Assembly (NCBI GenBank): GCA_903823025.1 | Contig: CAIJRK010000033.1 | Location: 1-48,946 of the forward strand | DNA: 48,946 nt | Direction: 5' to 3' | Source of the DNA: an uncultured beta proteobacterium | GTDB lineage: Bacteria; Pseudomonadota; Gammaproteobacteria; Burkholderiales; Burkholderiaceae_C | Shown here: in pieces, positions 1 through 9,580 of the stretch | How the letters are laid out: each line of letters starts with the position of its first letter | How positions within the stretch are numbered: the stretch's first letter is position 1 | Position numbers and translations under genes: made by a program | Notes under the pieces: model-generated | Databases searched by the model: none | What the model was told of the DNA's origin: nothing | The model's input: only the letters and a program-made list of their open reading frames with translations

Positions 1-120
1 AAAAACCGCCTTCTTGAGTGACGACCTACCCCTCAAGAACTTGAAAACAATAGCCTGTAGGCAATTTTATGAGGTCGAAAATTTTCAAAAGATGAGTCTC
101 TGAAGTATTTCAGCAGCCTG
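1..120. repeat. MITE-like repeat, partial copy (right half)
   Basis: This stretch resembles the right part of the repeat at 48488-48640. Both contain a TTTTATGAGGTC core, then ATTTTCAAAA, then a terminal GTATTTCAGCAGC(C/T)TG. The left end of this copy falls outside the window. The terminal sequence is an inverted copy of the left terminus of the other repeat, so the family looks like a small non-coding element with inverted ends. Its inner end also supplies the stop codon of the neighbouring minus-strand gene. No transposase is encoded in it. Confidence 0.6.
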
Positions 121-915
121 TAAAGATCGTGAACAGGTTCTCAAAGCGTTCAAAGCTTGCGGCAAGGACTGCGCTGTGGGAACGAAGTGGTCAATCATCG
201 CCCCGAGCGCCACCGCGCAGACCACCGCACCAACCAAGGGCTTCCAGGTCAGGCGCACGGCAGCCAAGGCCCAACCCTCGCGTGTGACACGCACTGCGGT
301 GCGGGCCGTGGCGTGGGCGAACGCCAATTCCACTGCCACTGCCAGCAACACCTCCCAGCCAAAATACAGCAGCATCAACGAACCCACACCGAGAAAGACC
401 GCGCATACGATCAAGAATACAAACACGACCGGCACCACGACAATGGCGGCCTCGTCACTACCGGTGGCCACATCAATAGAACTGCTCGCAAGGTCGCTAC
501 CGTTTGTCGTGCCAGCGGCTTCGTCTGAAAAAACGCCCGACGCCCCACCGCCGCCAAAGTCGCCTCCCCCGCCGTTGTTGATGGAAGGCAAGTGGGGTCT
601 TTCACAGCCGCCATGCGCGCCGGACACATCAAGCCCCGACACATCAACCACATGGGTGCGCCCGATCAGGGCCGCAGCCCACACGCGTACCGTCAACAAA
701 AAAATGAGATAACCCATGCTCAGAGAAACCAAATAACGCAGCGCCAACGACTCGACACCCCAGTGCATCTGCAGGGTCGACGTGCCCCAAGTGACAGCCA
801 AGGTAATCAGGCCAATGCAAAGCCCATGGAGCCAGAGCACACGTTGCTGACGCAAATCCCGCGTTACCTGCGATTCCCACATGCGCACCGAACGCCAGTT
901 TGAAAATGTATTCAT
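85..915 (-). CDS. Hypothetical four-helix membrane protein with Gly-rich loop
   Basis: I do not recognise this family. The 276-residue product has a polar N-terminus of about 30 residues, two predicted membrane helices (about residues 30-50 and 60-85), a long loop with a run of glycines (GGGGDFGGGG), then a very hydrophobic stretch and a fourth helix near residues 225-245. The start at MNTFSNW is preferred because the upstream in-frame codons lie inside the right end of an IS605 remnant. The last dozen codons and the stop are supplied by the MITE-like repeat, so the native C-terminus may have been replaced. The insertion-sequence end sits about 20 bases upstream of the start, so its promoter may also have changed. 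Confidence 0.6.
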   Translation of the reverse strand: MNTFSNWRSVRMWESQVTRDLRQQRVLWLHGLCIGLITLAVTWGTSTLQMHWGVESLALRYLVSLSMGYLIFLLTVRVWAAALIGRTHVVDVSGLDVSGAHGGCERPHLPSINNGGGGDFGGGGASGVFSDEAAGTTNGSDLASSSIDVATGSDEAAIVVVPVVFVFLIVCAVFLGVGSLMLLYFGWEVLLAVAVELAFAHATARTAVRVTREGWALAAVRLTWKPLVGAVVCAVALGAMIDHFVPTAQSLPQALNALRTCSRSLQAAEILQRLIF

Positions 916-935
916 ACAGCTTTTCTCTACAGTTT

Positions 936-1090
936 TTGACACCCTCACCAGCCTGAAGGTGCGATGATTCCTGTTACCGGCAGGTCGCGCCCGACCTGGG
1001 ACAGTTGCCCGTCCTTATTCATGGCGGCTTCAACAGCTTTCGCCTCCTCCGTCATGTTGAATTCTTTTAACAGAGAATACTCACGCAATT
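936..1090 (-). pseudogene. IS200/IS605 remnant: tnpB 3' end plus right end
   Basis: The minus strand encodes a tail closely matching the C-terminus of the intact TnpB in this window (shared AAMNKDGQLSQVG and GIIAPSG segments). It is followed by the same terminal sequence, ending in TCAA. Upstream of about position 1090 the similarity stops, so the catalytic domain, zinc ribbon, tnpA and left end are missing. The remnant lies directly upstream of the membrane-protein gene. In this family the guide (omega) RNA comes from this end of the element, so an RNA scaffold could survive even though the protein does not. Confidence 0.75.
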
Positions 1091-1204
1091 GACCGTTACC
1101 CGGTAATGGGCTGGGCTGCTGAATCGGTTGATTGCTGGCGCGGAGGTTTGGCTGAACGGTAGATAGTTGCACACCGCTGGCGGCATAGCGCAGGGATGAA
1201 TTCC

Positions 1205-1241
1205 AAAAAAAAAGTTTGCTACTAAATTAATAGCAGCAAAC
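1205..1241 (-). terminator. Rho-independent terminator after tRNA-Thr
   Basis: On the minus strand an 11-bp stem (GTTTGCTGCTA with TAGTAGCAAAC, one G-T pair) is followed by nine T residues. It lies 12 bases beyond the 3' end of the tRNA and would end that transcript. Confidence 0.85.
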
Positions 1242-1253
1242 CTTTATATCTAT

Positions 1254-1329
1254 TGGTGCCGGAGAGATGAATCGAACACCCGACCTTCTCATTACGAATG
1301 AGCTGCTCTACCAACTGAGCTACACCGGC
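1254..1329 (-). tRNA. tRNA-Thr (CGT anticodon)
   Basis: The minus strand folds as a 76-base tRNA: acceptor GCCGGTG, D arm with GTAGCTCAGTTGGTAGAGC, anticodon loop TTCGTAA (anticodon CGT, reading ACG), T arm with GTTCGAT, and an encoded CCA end. The acceptor stem has one T-T mismatch. It follows fbp on the same strand, with its own -10 box upstream and a terminator downstream. Confidence 0.93.
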
Positions 1330-1342
1330 ATTCAAGCCCTAG

Positions 1343-1348
1343 ATTATA
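1343..1348 (-). promoter_or_regulatory. -10 box of the tRNA-Thr promoter
   Basis: A perfect TATAAT on the minus strand lies 13 bases before the mature 5' end of tRNA-Thr. No good TTGACA is visible at the right distance, where the sequence is the end of fbp. GC-rich sequence surrounds the box. Confidence 0.55.
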
Positions 1349-1357
1349 GCCCGCACG

Positions 1358-2362
1358 TTAGCGCTCGCTGTGATAGCGGGTGACGCGTTCCACTTCGTTC
1401 TTGGCGCCCAGGAAAACGCTCACGCGCTCGTGCAGTTTGCCGGGCTTGATATCCAGAATACGTTGCTGACCATTGGTGGCGGCGCCACCGGCTTGTTCAA
1501 TGAGCCAGCTCATGGGATTGGCTTCGTACAACAAGCGCAATTTGCCGGGCTTTTCAGGTTCGCGTTTGTCCCATGGGTACATGAAGACGCCGCCGCGCGT
1601 GAGAATGCGGTGCACATCGGCCACCATGCTGGCGATCCAGCGCATGTTGAAGTCTTTTTCACGCGGGCCTTCGACGCCTTGCAAGCACTCGTCAATATAG
1701 CGTTTGACCGGGGTGTCCCAGTGGCGCATGTTGCTCATATTGATCGCAAATTCTTTGGTGTCTTTGGGAATTTGCACATGCTCGCTGGTCAACACAAAGG
1801 AGCCACGCTCGCGGTCCAGGGTAAACATCGCGACGCCGTCACCGACGGTGAGCACCAGGGTGGTTTGCGGGCCGTACACGCAATAACCGGCGGCGACTTG
1901 TTGGGTGCCTGCCTGCAAAAAATCTTGCTCGGAGACGCCTGCGCCTTCAGGCTTGAGCAGCACGCTGAAAATGGTGCCAATGCTGACGTTGACGTCAATA
2001 TTGCTGGAGCCGTCCAAAGGATCAAACAACAACAGGTATTCACCTTGCGGGTAGCGGTTGGGCACCACGTAGATGGCCTCCATCTCTTCGCTGGCCATGG
2101 CCGCCAAGTGACCGCCCCATTCATTGGCTTCGATCAGCACTTCATTGGCAATGATGTCGAGCTTTTTTTGCATCTCGCCTTGCACGTTTTCGCTGTCAGC
2201 GCTGCCGAGTATGTCGCCCAGCGCGCCTTTGCCAACGGCCATGGAAATGCCTTTGCAGGCGCGGGCTACCACTTCAAGCAGCAGGCGCAACTGCGCCGGA
2301 ATATGACCGTCTATGCGTTGCTGTTCAACCAGATAGCGGGTGAGGGAAACTTTTGAAGACAT
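1358..2362 (-). CDS. fbp: Fructose-1,6-bisphosphatase class I
   Basis: This enzyme hydrolyses fructose 1,6-bisphosphate to fructose 6-phosphate, the committed step of gluconeogenesis, and also serves the Calvin cycle where that exists. The 334-residue length fits class I. The metal-binding block [14 protein letters not shown] is near residue 115, and the C-terminal substrate block [14 protein letters not shown] is near residue 280. It is a cytosolic, Mg-dependent enzyme. It follows pepN on the same strand after a 44-base gap and probably shares a transcript with it. Confidence 0.97.
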   Translation of the reverse strand: MSSKVSLTRYLVEQQRIDGHIPAQLRLLLEVVARACKGISMAVGKGALGDILGSADSENVQGEMQKKLDIIANEVLIEANEWGGHLAAMASEEMEAIYVVPNRYPQGEYLLLFDPLDGSSNIDVNVSIGTIFSVLLKPEGAGVSEQDFLQAGTQQVAAGYCVYGPQTTLVLTVGDGVAMFTLDRERGSFVLTSEHVQIPKDTKEFAINMSNMRHWDTPVKRYIDECLQGVEGPREKDFNMRWIASMVADVHRILTRGGVFMYPWDKREPEKPGKLRLLYEANPMSWLIEQAGGAATNGQQRILDIKPGKLHERVSVFLGAKNEVERVTRYHSER

Positions 2363-2406
2363 TGGAGGGTTCCTAAAAAATGGGTTCTCAAGATTGAGTT
2401 GCTGAA

Positions 2407-5121
2407 TCAGTCCGCCAATGCGCGGTTAATGACTTCGCGCACGTCGTTGCTCAACTCAGGCTTGGCTGCGACGCTGGCGAGGGCTTCGCGGGCGGCGCTG
2501 CGGTAGGGTTCTGCCAGTTTTTTCCAGCGATCCAGACCACGCGCCAGCCGGGCGGCGACTTGGGGGTTGATTTTGTCGAGTTCAAGTACCCGGTCACGCC
2601 AGAACACATAGCCCGTGCCGTCAGCGCGGTGGAACGCGCCAGGATTTGCGCTGCAATAGCTGAAGATGACACTGCGTGCCCGGTTTGGATTGCGGATGTT
2701 GAAGTCGGGATGGGTCATCAGCTGGTGTACCGCTGCCAGCACCTGACCGCCCCGGTCGCAGACACCGGCTTGCAAGGCAAACCACTTGTCCAGCACGAGT
2801 TCTTCGTTTTTAAACTGATGGTAAAAACGCGCCAGGGCGGGTGTGGCGAGTTCGTGGGCACTGCCCAGCAGCGCGGCCAGCGCGTTGGCGCGGTCGGTCA
2901 TGTTGTCGGCATCCTTGAAATACTGGCAGGTTTTGCCAGGCCAGAGGCTGTCGGTGTGCGTGCGGGCAGCCAGACAAAGTTGCGCCAGTGCCATGCCTGC
3001 CAGCGCGCGGCGTCCGGCGGACAGGGCATCGGGCTGGTAGGCCCCGTTTTCGTGATACGCCTCAAAAGCCCATTGCCAATCGGCGGCCAGTGCCGTGGCG
3101 AGTTGCGCCCGCATGGCTTCGCGCACGGCATGAATGCGCTGCGGATCAACGACGTCGAGTTGCTCGGCGATGTAGGTCTCGGACGGCAGGGTGAGCACCA
3201 GCTCTTTGAAGGCGGCGTCCAGCGTGGTGTGTCGCAACACGTCGCGCATCGCGTTGATGTAGGCGTCATTGAGGACGTCGGGAGTGGCCAGATCATCGTC
3301 TGCCACGATGGCTCTCAGGGCGCTTCGCAGGGCCAGCCGTTGACCGGCTTCCCAGCGATTGAAGGCGTCGGTGTCAAAGGCCAGCAGGGTCAACAATTGC
3401 GCATCGGTGTAGTCAAAGTCCAGCATCACCGGGGCCGTAAAGCCGCGCAGGATGGAAGGCACGGGCGCTTGCGTGACGTTGATGAAAGTGAGGGACTCGC
3501 TGGCTTGGGTCATCACAAACAGATGGCTGTCACCCAAGGTGTCGGCGCTGTCTTGCAGCTGCAAGGGCAGGGCGGCGCCGCTCTCGCCCACCAGCCCGAG
3601 ATTGACCGGAATCACAAACGGTTCTTTGCTGCTTTGCCCCGGTGTGGGCGCGCAGCTTTGCGTCAGCGTCAGGGTGTAGGTCAAGGCTTGGGCGTCGTAG
3701 CAGCCGGTGGCGTGTACCCGGGGCGTGCCCGCCTGGCTGTACCAGCGTTTGAACTGAGGCAACAGGCGGGCCAGTGCCGAGTCCGGGTTGGCGTCAGCAA
3801 TGGCTTGTCCAAACTCGTCGCAGGTGACGGCTTGGCCGTCATGGCGATCAAAATACAGCGTGATGCCTTTGGCAAAACCTTCGCGTCCGACCAGCGTTTG
3901 AATCATGCGCACGACTTCAGCGCCTTTTTCATAAATGGTGACGGTGTAGAAGTTGTTGATTTCGATGTAGCTGTCCGGGCGTACCGGGTGGGCCATCGGG
4001 CCGGCGTCTTCAGGAAACTGGGCGGTGCGCAGCACGCGCACATCTTCAATGCGTTTGACAGCGCGGGCCGAGGCGTCGCCGCACAAGTCCTGGGAGAATT
4101 CCTGATCCCGAAAGACGGTCAGGCCTTCTTTTAGGCTGAGCTGAAACCAGTCGCGGCAGGTGATGCGGTTGCCCGTCCAGTTATGAAAATACTCATGGCC
4201 GACGACGCTCTCAATGTTGGAAAAGTCGGCGTCAGTAGCGGTCGTCTGGTTGGCCAGGACATATTTGGTGTTGAAGATGTTGAGGCCTTTGTTCTCCATG
4301 GCGCCCATGTTGAAGTCGCTGGTGGCCACAATCATGAAGCGTTCCAGATCAAGGGTCAGCCCAAAGCGGGCTTCGTCCCAGGCCACGGCAGCCATCAGGG
4401 AGTTCATGGCGTGTTCGGTTTTATCCATATCGCCGGGGCGCACATAGACCTGCAGCAAATGGTCTTTGCCCGCACGCGAAACAATGCGTTGTTCGCGGCA
4501 CACCAGTTGGCCCGCGACCAGGGCAAATAAGTAGCACGGTTTTTTATGCGGATCAACCCAGGTGGCAAAGTGGCGGCCCTCGTTGCCCGCGCCTTCCAGG
4601 GCGCCCGAATCGACCAGGTTGCCGTTGGAGAGCAAGACCGGGTATTTTTGCTGGTCAGCGCGCAGCGTTACCGTGAAGCTGGCCATCACATCGGGACGGT
4701 CCAGAAAATAGGTGATGCGCCGAAAACCTTCGGCCTCGCATTGCGTAAAGAAGGAGTCGTTGCTGACGTACAAGCCCATCAGCTTGGTGTTTTTATTCGG
4801 CGTACAGGTGGTAAAAATTTCCAGATCAAAACTGCCTTCTTGCGGCAGATTTTCCAGCACCAGGTAGTTTCCTTCGAGCTTGAAGGAGGTGCCTTGGCCG
4901 TTCACCAGCACGCGCGCCAGATTGAGTTCTTCACCATTTAACCGCAGTGGCTGCACGGCCACTTCCAGGTTGCGGTGCAGCGTCATTTTGTTGAGCACGC
5001 GGGTTTTGCCAGGCTCCAGATCCAGCGTCAGGTTGACGGTGTCAATCCAATAGGCGGGGGCGGTGTAGTCGGTACGGTTGATCACGGTGGCGGGGCCACC
5101 GGCCTCAAGAAGTTGCAACAT
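2407..5121 (-). CDS. pepN: Aminopeptidase N (M1 family)
   Basis: This cytosolic zinc metallopeptidase removes N-terminal residues from peptides. The 904-residue protein shows the exopeptidase motif GAMEN at residues 273-277 and the zinc site HEYFH at 309-313, with the third ligand Glu332 in the LKEG segment. The length and the C-terminal helical domain fit the E. coli PepN type (DUF3458). The chosen start, MLQLLEAG, lies 17 bases inside the end of the upstream HAD phosphatase gene, so the two are probably translationally coupled. Confidence 0.96.
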   Translation of the reverse strand: MLQLLEAGGPATVINRTDYTAPAYWIDTVNLTLDLEPGKTRVLNKMTLHRNLEVAVQPLRLNGEELNLARVLVNGQGTSFKLEGNYLVLENLPQEGSFDLEIFTTCTPNKNTKLMGLYVSNDSFFTQCEAEGFRRITYFLDRPDVMASFTVTLRADQQKYPVLLSNGNLVDSGALEGAGNEGRHFATWVDPHKKPCYLFALVAGQLVCREQRIVSRAGKDHLLQVYVRPGDMDKTEHAMNSLMAAVAWDEARFGLTLDLERFMIVATSDFNMGAMENKGLNIFNTKYVLANQTTATDADFSNIESVVGHEYFHNWTGNRITCRDWFQLSLKEGLTVFRDQEFSQDLCGDASARAVKRIEDVRVLRTAQFPEDAGPMAHPVRPDSYIEINNFYTVTIYEKGAEVVRMIQTLVGREGFAKGITLYFDRHDGQAVTCDEFGQAIADANPDSALARLLPQFKRWYSQAGTPRVHATGCYDAQALTYTLTLTQSCAPTPGQSSKEPFVIPVNLGLVGESGAALPLQLQDSADTLGDSHLFVMTQASESLTFINVTQAPVPSILRGFTAPVMLDFDYTDAQLLTLLAFDTDAFNRWEAGQRLALRSALRAIVADDDLATPDVLNDAYINAMRDVLRHTTLDAAFKELVLTLPSETYIAEQLDVVDPQRIHAVREAMRAQLATALAADWQWAFEAYHENGAYQPDALSAGRRALAGMALAQLCLAARTHTDSLWPGKTCQYFKDADNMTDRANALAALLGSAHELATPALARFYHQFKNEELVLDKWFALQAGVCDRGGQVLAAVHQLMTHPDFNIRNPNRARSVIFSYCSANPGAFHRADGTGYVFWRDRVLELDKINPQVAARLARGLDRWKKLAEPYRSAAREALASVAAKPELSNDVREVINRALAD

Positions 5122-5803
5122 GCAGGTTCTCCAAAAATTTTAAATTCGTCAAGTCAACGTAGTTAGCCACGCTGGCTAGCACATGCGGCCCGGCTAGTTG
5201 GGCCGGGGTGTGCGTGGTGCAAATGGCCACAGCACGCATCCCGGCGCGCCGGGCGGCTTCGATGCCAAAAGGGGCGTCTTCAAAGACAAGACAGGCGCTC
5301 GCCGGGATATTCATGCGGCGCGCAGTTTCTAAAAATATGGCCGGGTCGGGTTTGCCGGCATGGCCTTCGTCGCCGCCCACCACAGCGTGCGGTGCGGTGG
5401 GCATTAACAGGTTCGAGAAGGCAAACGCAATGTTGTGCTGGTCGCCTGCGGTGCCAACGCCGACCTTCAGTCCAAGCCCGTGCGCCTGTTCCGAGAACTG
5501 TTTGAAGCCGTCCACTTCCTTGAAAACGGGGGCAAACAGTTCTCGGTAAAGCTGTTCTTTTTCTTGCACCAGGTGCCAGAGTTCAGCCTCCGGGATGTTA
5601 CGCTGAAACAACTCAAACATGCATTCGGTGCCGGTGCGCCCGGTGGTGCGGCGCATCAGGTCATCGACGTCAATCGTCAGACCGTGGCGCTGTGTGAATG
5701 TCACCCAGCTTTGGGCATGGGCGGGCATGGAGTCGATCATGGTGCCGTCCATGTCGAAGATCAAGGCTTGAACGGGGGGGTGCTGCTGGTTTAAAAAATG
5801 CAT
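5105..5803 (-). CDS. HAD-superfamily sugar-phosphate phosphatase/mutase-like protein
   Basis: The 232-residue protein has the HAD motif I DMDGT (Asp17 and Asp19), the helical cap typical of beta-phosphoglucomutase or phosphatase subfamily IA (roughly residues 30-95), the Lys motif GKPDP and the acidic motif FEDAPFGIEAA. The substrate cannot be read from sequence; small phosphosugars or phosphoglycolate are usual for such proteins. Its ATG overlaps the prfB stop by one base (TGATG) and its end overlaps pepN, so it sits within a tight prfB-pepN operon. Confidence 0.88.
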   Translation of the reverse strand: MHFLNQQHPPVQALIFDMDGTMIDSMPAHAQSWVTFTQRHGLTIDVDDLMRRTTGRTGTECMFELFQRNIPEAELWHLVQEKEQLYRELFAPVFKEVDGFKQFSEQAHGLGLKVGVGTAGDQHNIAFAFSNLLMPTAPHAVVGGDEGHAGKPDPAIFLETARRMNIPASACLVFEDAPFGIEAARRAGMRAVAICTTHTPAQLAGPHVLASVANYVDLTNLKFLENLHVATS

Positions 5804-6907
5804 CAGACACCCTGCTTTAACGAGGCTTCGATAAACGGATCAAGGTCGCCATCCAGCACTTTTTGGGTGGCGGAGGTTTCATAGTTGGTGCGCAAATCTT
5901 TGATGCGGCTGTTGTCCAGCACGTAACTGCGAATCTGGTGACCCCAGCCCACGTCAGTTTTGGTGTCTTCGAGCTTTTGCTGCTCTTCCTGGCGTTTGCG
6001 CATCTCAAAGTCGTACAGGCGCGAACGCAGGCGCTTCCAGGCGACATCGCGGTTGCTGTGCTGGCTGCGACCATCCTGGCACTGCACCACGATGTTGGTG
6101 GGAATGTGCGTCAGGCGCACCGCTGAATCGGTTTTGTTAATGTGCTGACCGCCCGCACCGCTGGCGCGGTAAGTGTCCACGCGCACGTCGGAGGGGTTGA
6201 TGTCGATCTCAATCGAGTCATCAATTTCGGGGTACACAAACACCGAGGCAAACGAGGTGTGGCGCCCGCCCGACGAGTCAAATGGCGACTTGCGCACCAG
6301 CCGGTGAACGCCGGTTTCGGTGCGCAGCAGGCCAAAGGCATATTCGCCTTCCACCTTGATGGTGGCGCCTTTAATACCGGCGGTGTCGCCTGCGGTTTCG
6401 TCTTCAATCGTGACGGTGAAGCCTTTGCGTTCGGCGTAGCGCAGGTACTGGCGCAGCAACATGCTGGCCCAGTCGCAGGCTTCGGTGCCGCCCGCGCCCG
6501 CCTGAATGTCCACAAAGGCGTTCAGCGGATCAGCCGGGTTGCTGAACATGCGCCGGAACTCCAGCCCTTCAACGATGGCAGCGAGTTTGGCGGTGTCGGC
6601 TTCAATCGCTTGCAGGCCGGCTTCGTCGCCCTCTTCCCGGCTCATCTCGAAGAGTTCGGCGTTGTCAGCCAGCTCGTTCGTCAGGTTGTCCAGGGTGAGT
6701 ACGACACCGTCGAGCGTTTTTTTCTCGCGGCCCAACTCTTGCGCGCGTTTGGGGTCATTCCAGACGGCAGGGTCTTCAAGAGAGGCGTTGACGGTTCTCA
6801 GTCGTTCAGCTTTGGCAGGGTAGTCAAAGATACCCCCGTAAATCGAGCGTGCGCCCGCTCAGATCGGAGAGTTGGGTGCCAATGAGGTTGATGCGTTCTG
6901 CTTCCAT
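5803..6907 (-). CDS. prfB: Peptide chain release factor 2 (programmed +1 frameshift)
   Basis: RF2 ends translation at UGA and UAA codons. The reading frame starts with [10 protein letters not shown] (27 codons), meets an in-frame TGA at 6826-6824, and continues in the +1 frame after skipping one base, giving about 367 residues, the usual RF2 length. The second part carries the RF2 stop-recognition tripeptide SPF (in [10 protein letters not shown]) and the catalytic GGQ loop ([12 protein letters not shown]). It is the first gene of a minus-strand operon with the HAD phosphatase and pepN. The interrupted frame is autoregulatory, not a pseudogene. Confidence 0.97.
6823..6840 (-). promoter_or_regulatory. 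prfB +1 frameshift signal
   Basis: On the minus strand the sequence reads ACGGGGGTATCTTTGACTA. A Shine-Dalgarno-like GGGGG sits three bases before the CTT slippery codon, followed by TGA and C. This is the classic RF2 arrangement: low RF2 slows termination at the weak TGAC context and favours slippage into the frame that makes RF2. Confidence 0.95.
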
Positions 6908-7011
6908 GATGCGGTTCCTGACGGTGTAGGTTTCAAATAAGGGGCTATTTTCGCATTCAATCCATGAACTTTCCCGGACGATGGCTTGCGGGCTAGCCGC
7001 ATCATGCGCAC

Positions 7012-7917
7012 TTAACGGTTCAAAAACTGTTCAATCAAGCGGGCCAGAACTTGCGGCTGGTCGTGGTGCATCATGTGCCCGGCATCGCTGATTTGGACGA
7101 TTTCCACTTGCGCCACCGACTTGAGCCGCTCATGGTATTGCGCCAGCGTGAAGCGGCCTTTCCACCAAATATCGAGACTGCTGTCCAGCGCCTCCACAGA
7201 CAAAACGGGCACGCTGATGCACTGATAAATGGCCAGCAACTCGTCCACCCGGTACAGCTGCGCATTCGAGATTTTGTGCGCCGGATCGCCCAGAATTTGC
7301 CATTGGCCTTGCGCGTTTTCATGTGCCCAGTGCTGCGCCAGCCAATTGGCCTTGTCGCGGCCCAGCCTTGGATTTGTTTTCATGAGGCGGCGCGCCACAC
7401 CAGCGGCTGTGTCGTAAGCCTTGAGTGCCATTTCGCCCCGGTGCAGTTTTTTCAACTCATCCATCCATTTGATGTAGCGCCCCGGCGCTTCGTCGGGCGT
7501 CGTGGCAGGCATCCCGAAGCCTTCCAGATTGACCAGTCGGCCAAGGCGTTCGGGGCGCACACCGGCATACAGCATCGCCACATTGCCGCCCATGCTGTGA
7601 CCGACCAAATTGACGGGTGTGTCTGGCGCGTAGTGGTCCAGCAAAAAGTCCAGATCAGCCAGATAGTCAGAAAACCAGAAACTGTCCACGCCGCCCGAGG
7701 TCGTTTGACCGTAGCCGCGCCAGTCCGGCGCAATCACGTAATGCTGGTGACTGAGCGCATCGACCATGAACTGAAAACTGGCGGCCACGTCCATCCAGCC
7801 ATGCAACAGCACCAGCGGTGTTTTGTCGGGCGCGGGCTCACCCCACACCTGAACGTGGTATTGCAAGTTGCGAATAGGGACAAAGTCGCTGCGGGAAATT
7901 CTTTGGGGTTGGTACAT
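7012..7917 (-). CDS. Alpha/beta hydrolase
   Basis: The predicted 301-residue protein has the alpha/beta-hydrolase fold: an oxyanion HGW motif (LVLLHGWMDV), the nucleophile elbow GHSMGGN, and a late histidine in AGHMMHHDQP. The reaction and substrate are not evident; the closest feel is an esterase or haloalkane-dehalogenase-like enzyme. I chose the start at MYQPQRIS. Upstream in-frame codons run into the divergent reductase gene and look non-native, though MMLQMYQ at 7929 is also possible. It diverges from the aldo/keto reductase gene across about 25 bases. Confidence 0.85.
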   Translation of the reverse strand: MYQPQRISRSDFVPIRNLQYHVQVWGEPAPDKTPLVLLHGWMDVAASFQFMVDALSHQHYVIAPDWRGYGQTTSGGVDSFWFSDYLADLDFLLDHYAPDTPVNLVGHSMGGNVAMLYAGVRPERLGRLVNLEGFGMPATTPDEAPGRYIKWMDELKKLHRGEMALKAYDTAAGVARRLMKTNPRLGRDKANWLAQHWAHENAQGQWQILGDPAHKISNAQLYRVDELLAIYQCISVPVLSVEALDSSLDIWWKGRFTLAQYHERLKSVAQVEIVQISDAGHMMHHDQPQVLARLIEQFLNR

Positions 7918-7942
7918 TTGCAGCATCATACGGAGACTTTTT

Positions 7943-9007
7943 ATGAAAACTATCCCCCTTGGACAAAGCGATTTGCACGTTACCCCCATTTGCCTGGGCA
8001 CCATGACTTTTGGCGAACAGGTCGATGAGGCCACCGCGCACGCCATTCTGGACCGCTCGCTGGCGCGCGGCGTCAACTTTCTTGACACGGCTGAAATGTA
8101 TGCCGTGCCGCCCCGCGCTGAAACCTACAACGCCACTGAAATCATCATGGGTAACTGGTTCGCCAAAAATCCGACGGCGCGCCAAAAACTGGTGATTGCC
8201 ACCAAAGTCGCCGGGCCGTCGCGTTCGATGCCCTGGATTCGCGGGGGCAGCGCCGATTTGACCGCCGCCGACATCATCGCCGCCTGCGAGGCCAGCCTCA
8301 AGCGTCTGCAAACCGAGGTGATTGACCTCTATCAAATTCATTGGCCCGTGCGCCATGTGCCCGCCTTTGGCATGGTCTATTACGACCCGGCCAAGGACGC
8401 GCCTTGCACCCCCATCCTCGCGCAACTGGAAGCGCTGCAAACGCTGGTTCAGGCGGGCAAAGTGCGCGCCATTGGCTTGTCCAACGAGACGCCCTACGGT
8501 GTTCACGAGTTTGTACGTTTGGCTGAACAACACGGTCTGCCGCGTGTGGCGACCGTGCAAAACCCTTATTGCCTGCTGAACCGCACGGTCGAAAACGGGC
8601 TGGATGAAACCATGCACCGCCTGGACGTGTCGCTCTTGGCCTATTCGCCGCTGGCCTTTGGCCTGCTAACCGGCAAGTACGACGCCTCGGGGCTGACCGG
8701 CCCTGATGCGCCGCCGCAAGCGCGCATCGCCAAATACGAATCCACCCGCAAACAGCGCTGGGGGCGTCCCGAAGCTTTGGTGGCGGCGCGGCAATACAAC
8801 GCACTGGCCCGCGACTACGCCATGACGCCGACCCAGTTGGCGCTGGCGTTTTGCTACACCAAATGGCAAGTGGCCAGCACCATCATCGGCGTCACCTCGG
8901 TGGCACAGCTCGATGAAAATCTGGACGTTTGGGGCACCACGCTGGCGCCCGAGTTGCTTGCCGAAATCGACGCTATTCGCTGGGACATCCGCGACCCGGC
9001 TTTGTAA
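7943..9007 (+). CDS. tas: NADP(H)-dependent aldo/keto reductase, Tas-like
   Basis: The 354-residue TIM-barrel reductase matches the Tas group: N-terminal LGQSDLHVTPICLGTMTFG, and catalytic residues in FLDTAEMY (Asp, Tyr), IATKVAG (Lys) and YQIHWP (His). A CGGAG ribosome site eight bases upstream supports the start at MKTIPLG over the longer upstream frame. It probably reduces carbonyl compounds in the cytosol; the physiological substrate is unknown. Its stop overlaps the next start (TAATG), so it is coupled to the YbaK-like gene. Confidence 0.93.
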   Translation: MKTIPLGQSDLHVTPICLGTMTFGEQVDEATAHAILDRSLARGVNFLDTAEMYAVPPRAETYNATEIIMGNWFAKNPTARQKLVIATKVAGPSRSMPWIRGGSADLTAADIIAACEASLKRLQTEVIDLYQIHWPVRHVPAFGMVYYDPAKDAPCTPILAQLEALQTLVQAGKVRAIGLSNETPYGVHEFVRLAEQHGLPRVATVQNPYCLLNRTVENGLDETMHRLDVSLLAYSPLAFGLLTGKYDASGLTGPDAPPQARIAKYESTRKQRWGRPEALVAARQYNALARDYAMTPTQLALAFCYTKWQVASTIIGVTSVAQLDENLDVWGTTLAPELLAEIDAIRWDIRDPAL

Positions 9008-9498
9008 TGGCTAAAAAAGACCACGTCAGCGAAACCCCCGCCACCCAGTTCCTCAAGGCGAACCAGGTGGTGTTTACCGAACACCCCTACGACTACCTTG
9101 AACATGGTGGCGCGCTACACAGCGCCGAGGTGCTGGGGTTTGATCCCTTTGTCGTGGTTAAAACGCTCATCATGCAAGACCAGGACGCCAAGCCGCTGGT
9201 GGTGTTGATGCATGGCAACCGCAAGGTGTCCACCAAAAATCTGGCGCGTCAAATAGGTGCCAAGTCGGTGACGCCTTGCTTGCCGGAAGTCGCCAACCGA
9301 CACAGCGGTTATTGGGTGGGCGGCACGTCGCCGTTTGGCACCCGAAAAACCATGCCGCTCTATATAGAAGCATCAATTCTTGAGCTTCCCCAAATCCTGA
9401 TTAATGGCGGACGGCGTGGCTATCTGGTGCGCCTTGATCCGCAAGTCTGTGTCACCTTGTTGGGCGCTCAAGCGGTGCAATGCGCCTTGCTTGACTGA
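9007..9498 (+). CDS. ybaK: Cys-tRNA(Pro)/Cys-tRNA(Cys) deacylase, YbaK/EbsC family
   Basis: This small (163-residue) trans-editing protein is expected to clear cysteine mischarged on tRNA-Pro. The YbaK fold is indicated by the conserved Lys in VVVKTLIM, the MHGNRKVSTKNLA segment, and GGTSPFGTRKTMPLYIE. The ATG lies within the preceding TAA (TAATG), an overlap that supports this start. It shares an operon with the Tas-like reductase. Confidence 0.93.
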   Translation: MAKKDHVSETPATQFLKANQVVFTEHPYDYLEHGGALHSAEVLGFDPFVVVKTLIMQDQDAKPLVVLMHGNRKVSTKNLARQIGAKSVTPCLPEVANRHSGYWVGGTSPFGTRKTMPLYIEASILELPQILINGGRRGYLVRLDPQVCVTLLGAQAVQCALLD

Positions 9499-9580
9499 TT
9501 TGAGACGGCCCGCACAAAGTGGGCTGGCAAAATAGCCGCTTCACGCCCGAAGCCGTGGCGCAACCAGCAGGAGATGTTTT

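Noticed and set aside
3675..4134. Long plus-strand frames opposite pepN, fbp and other core genes
   Set aside because: High-GC genes produce long antisense frames; these lack start signals and family similarity.
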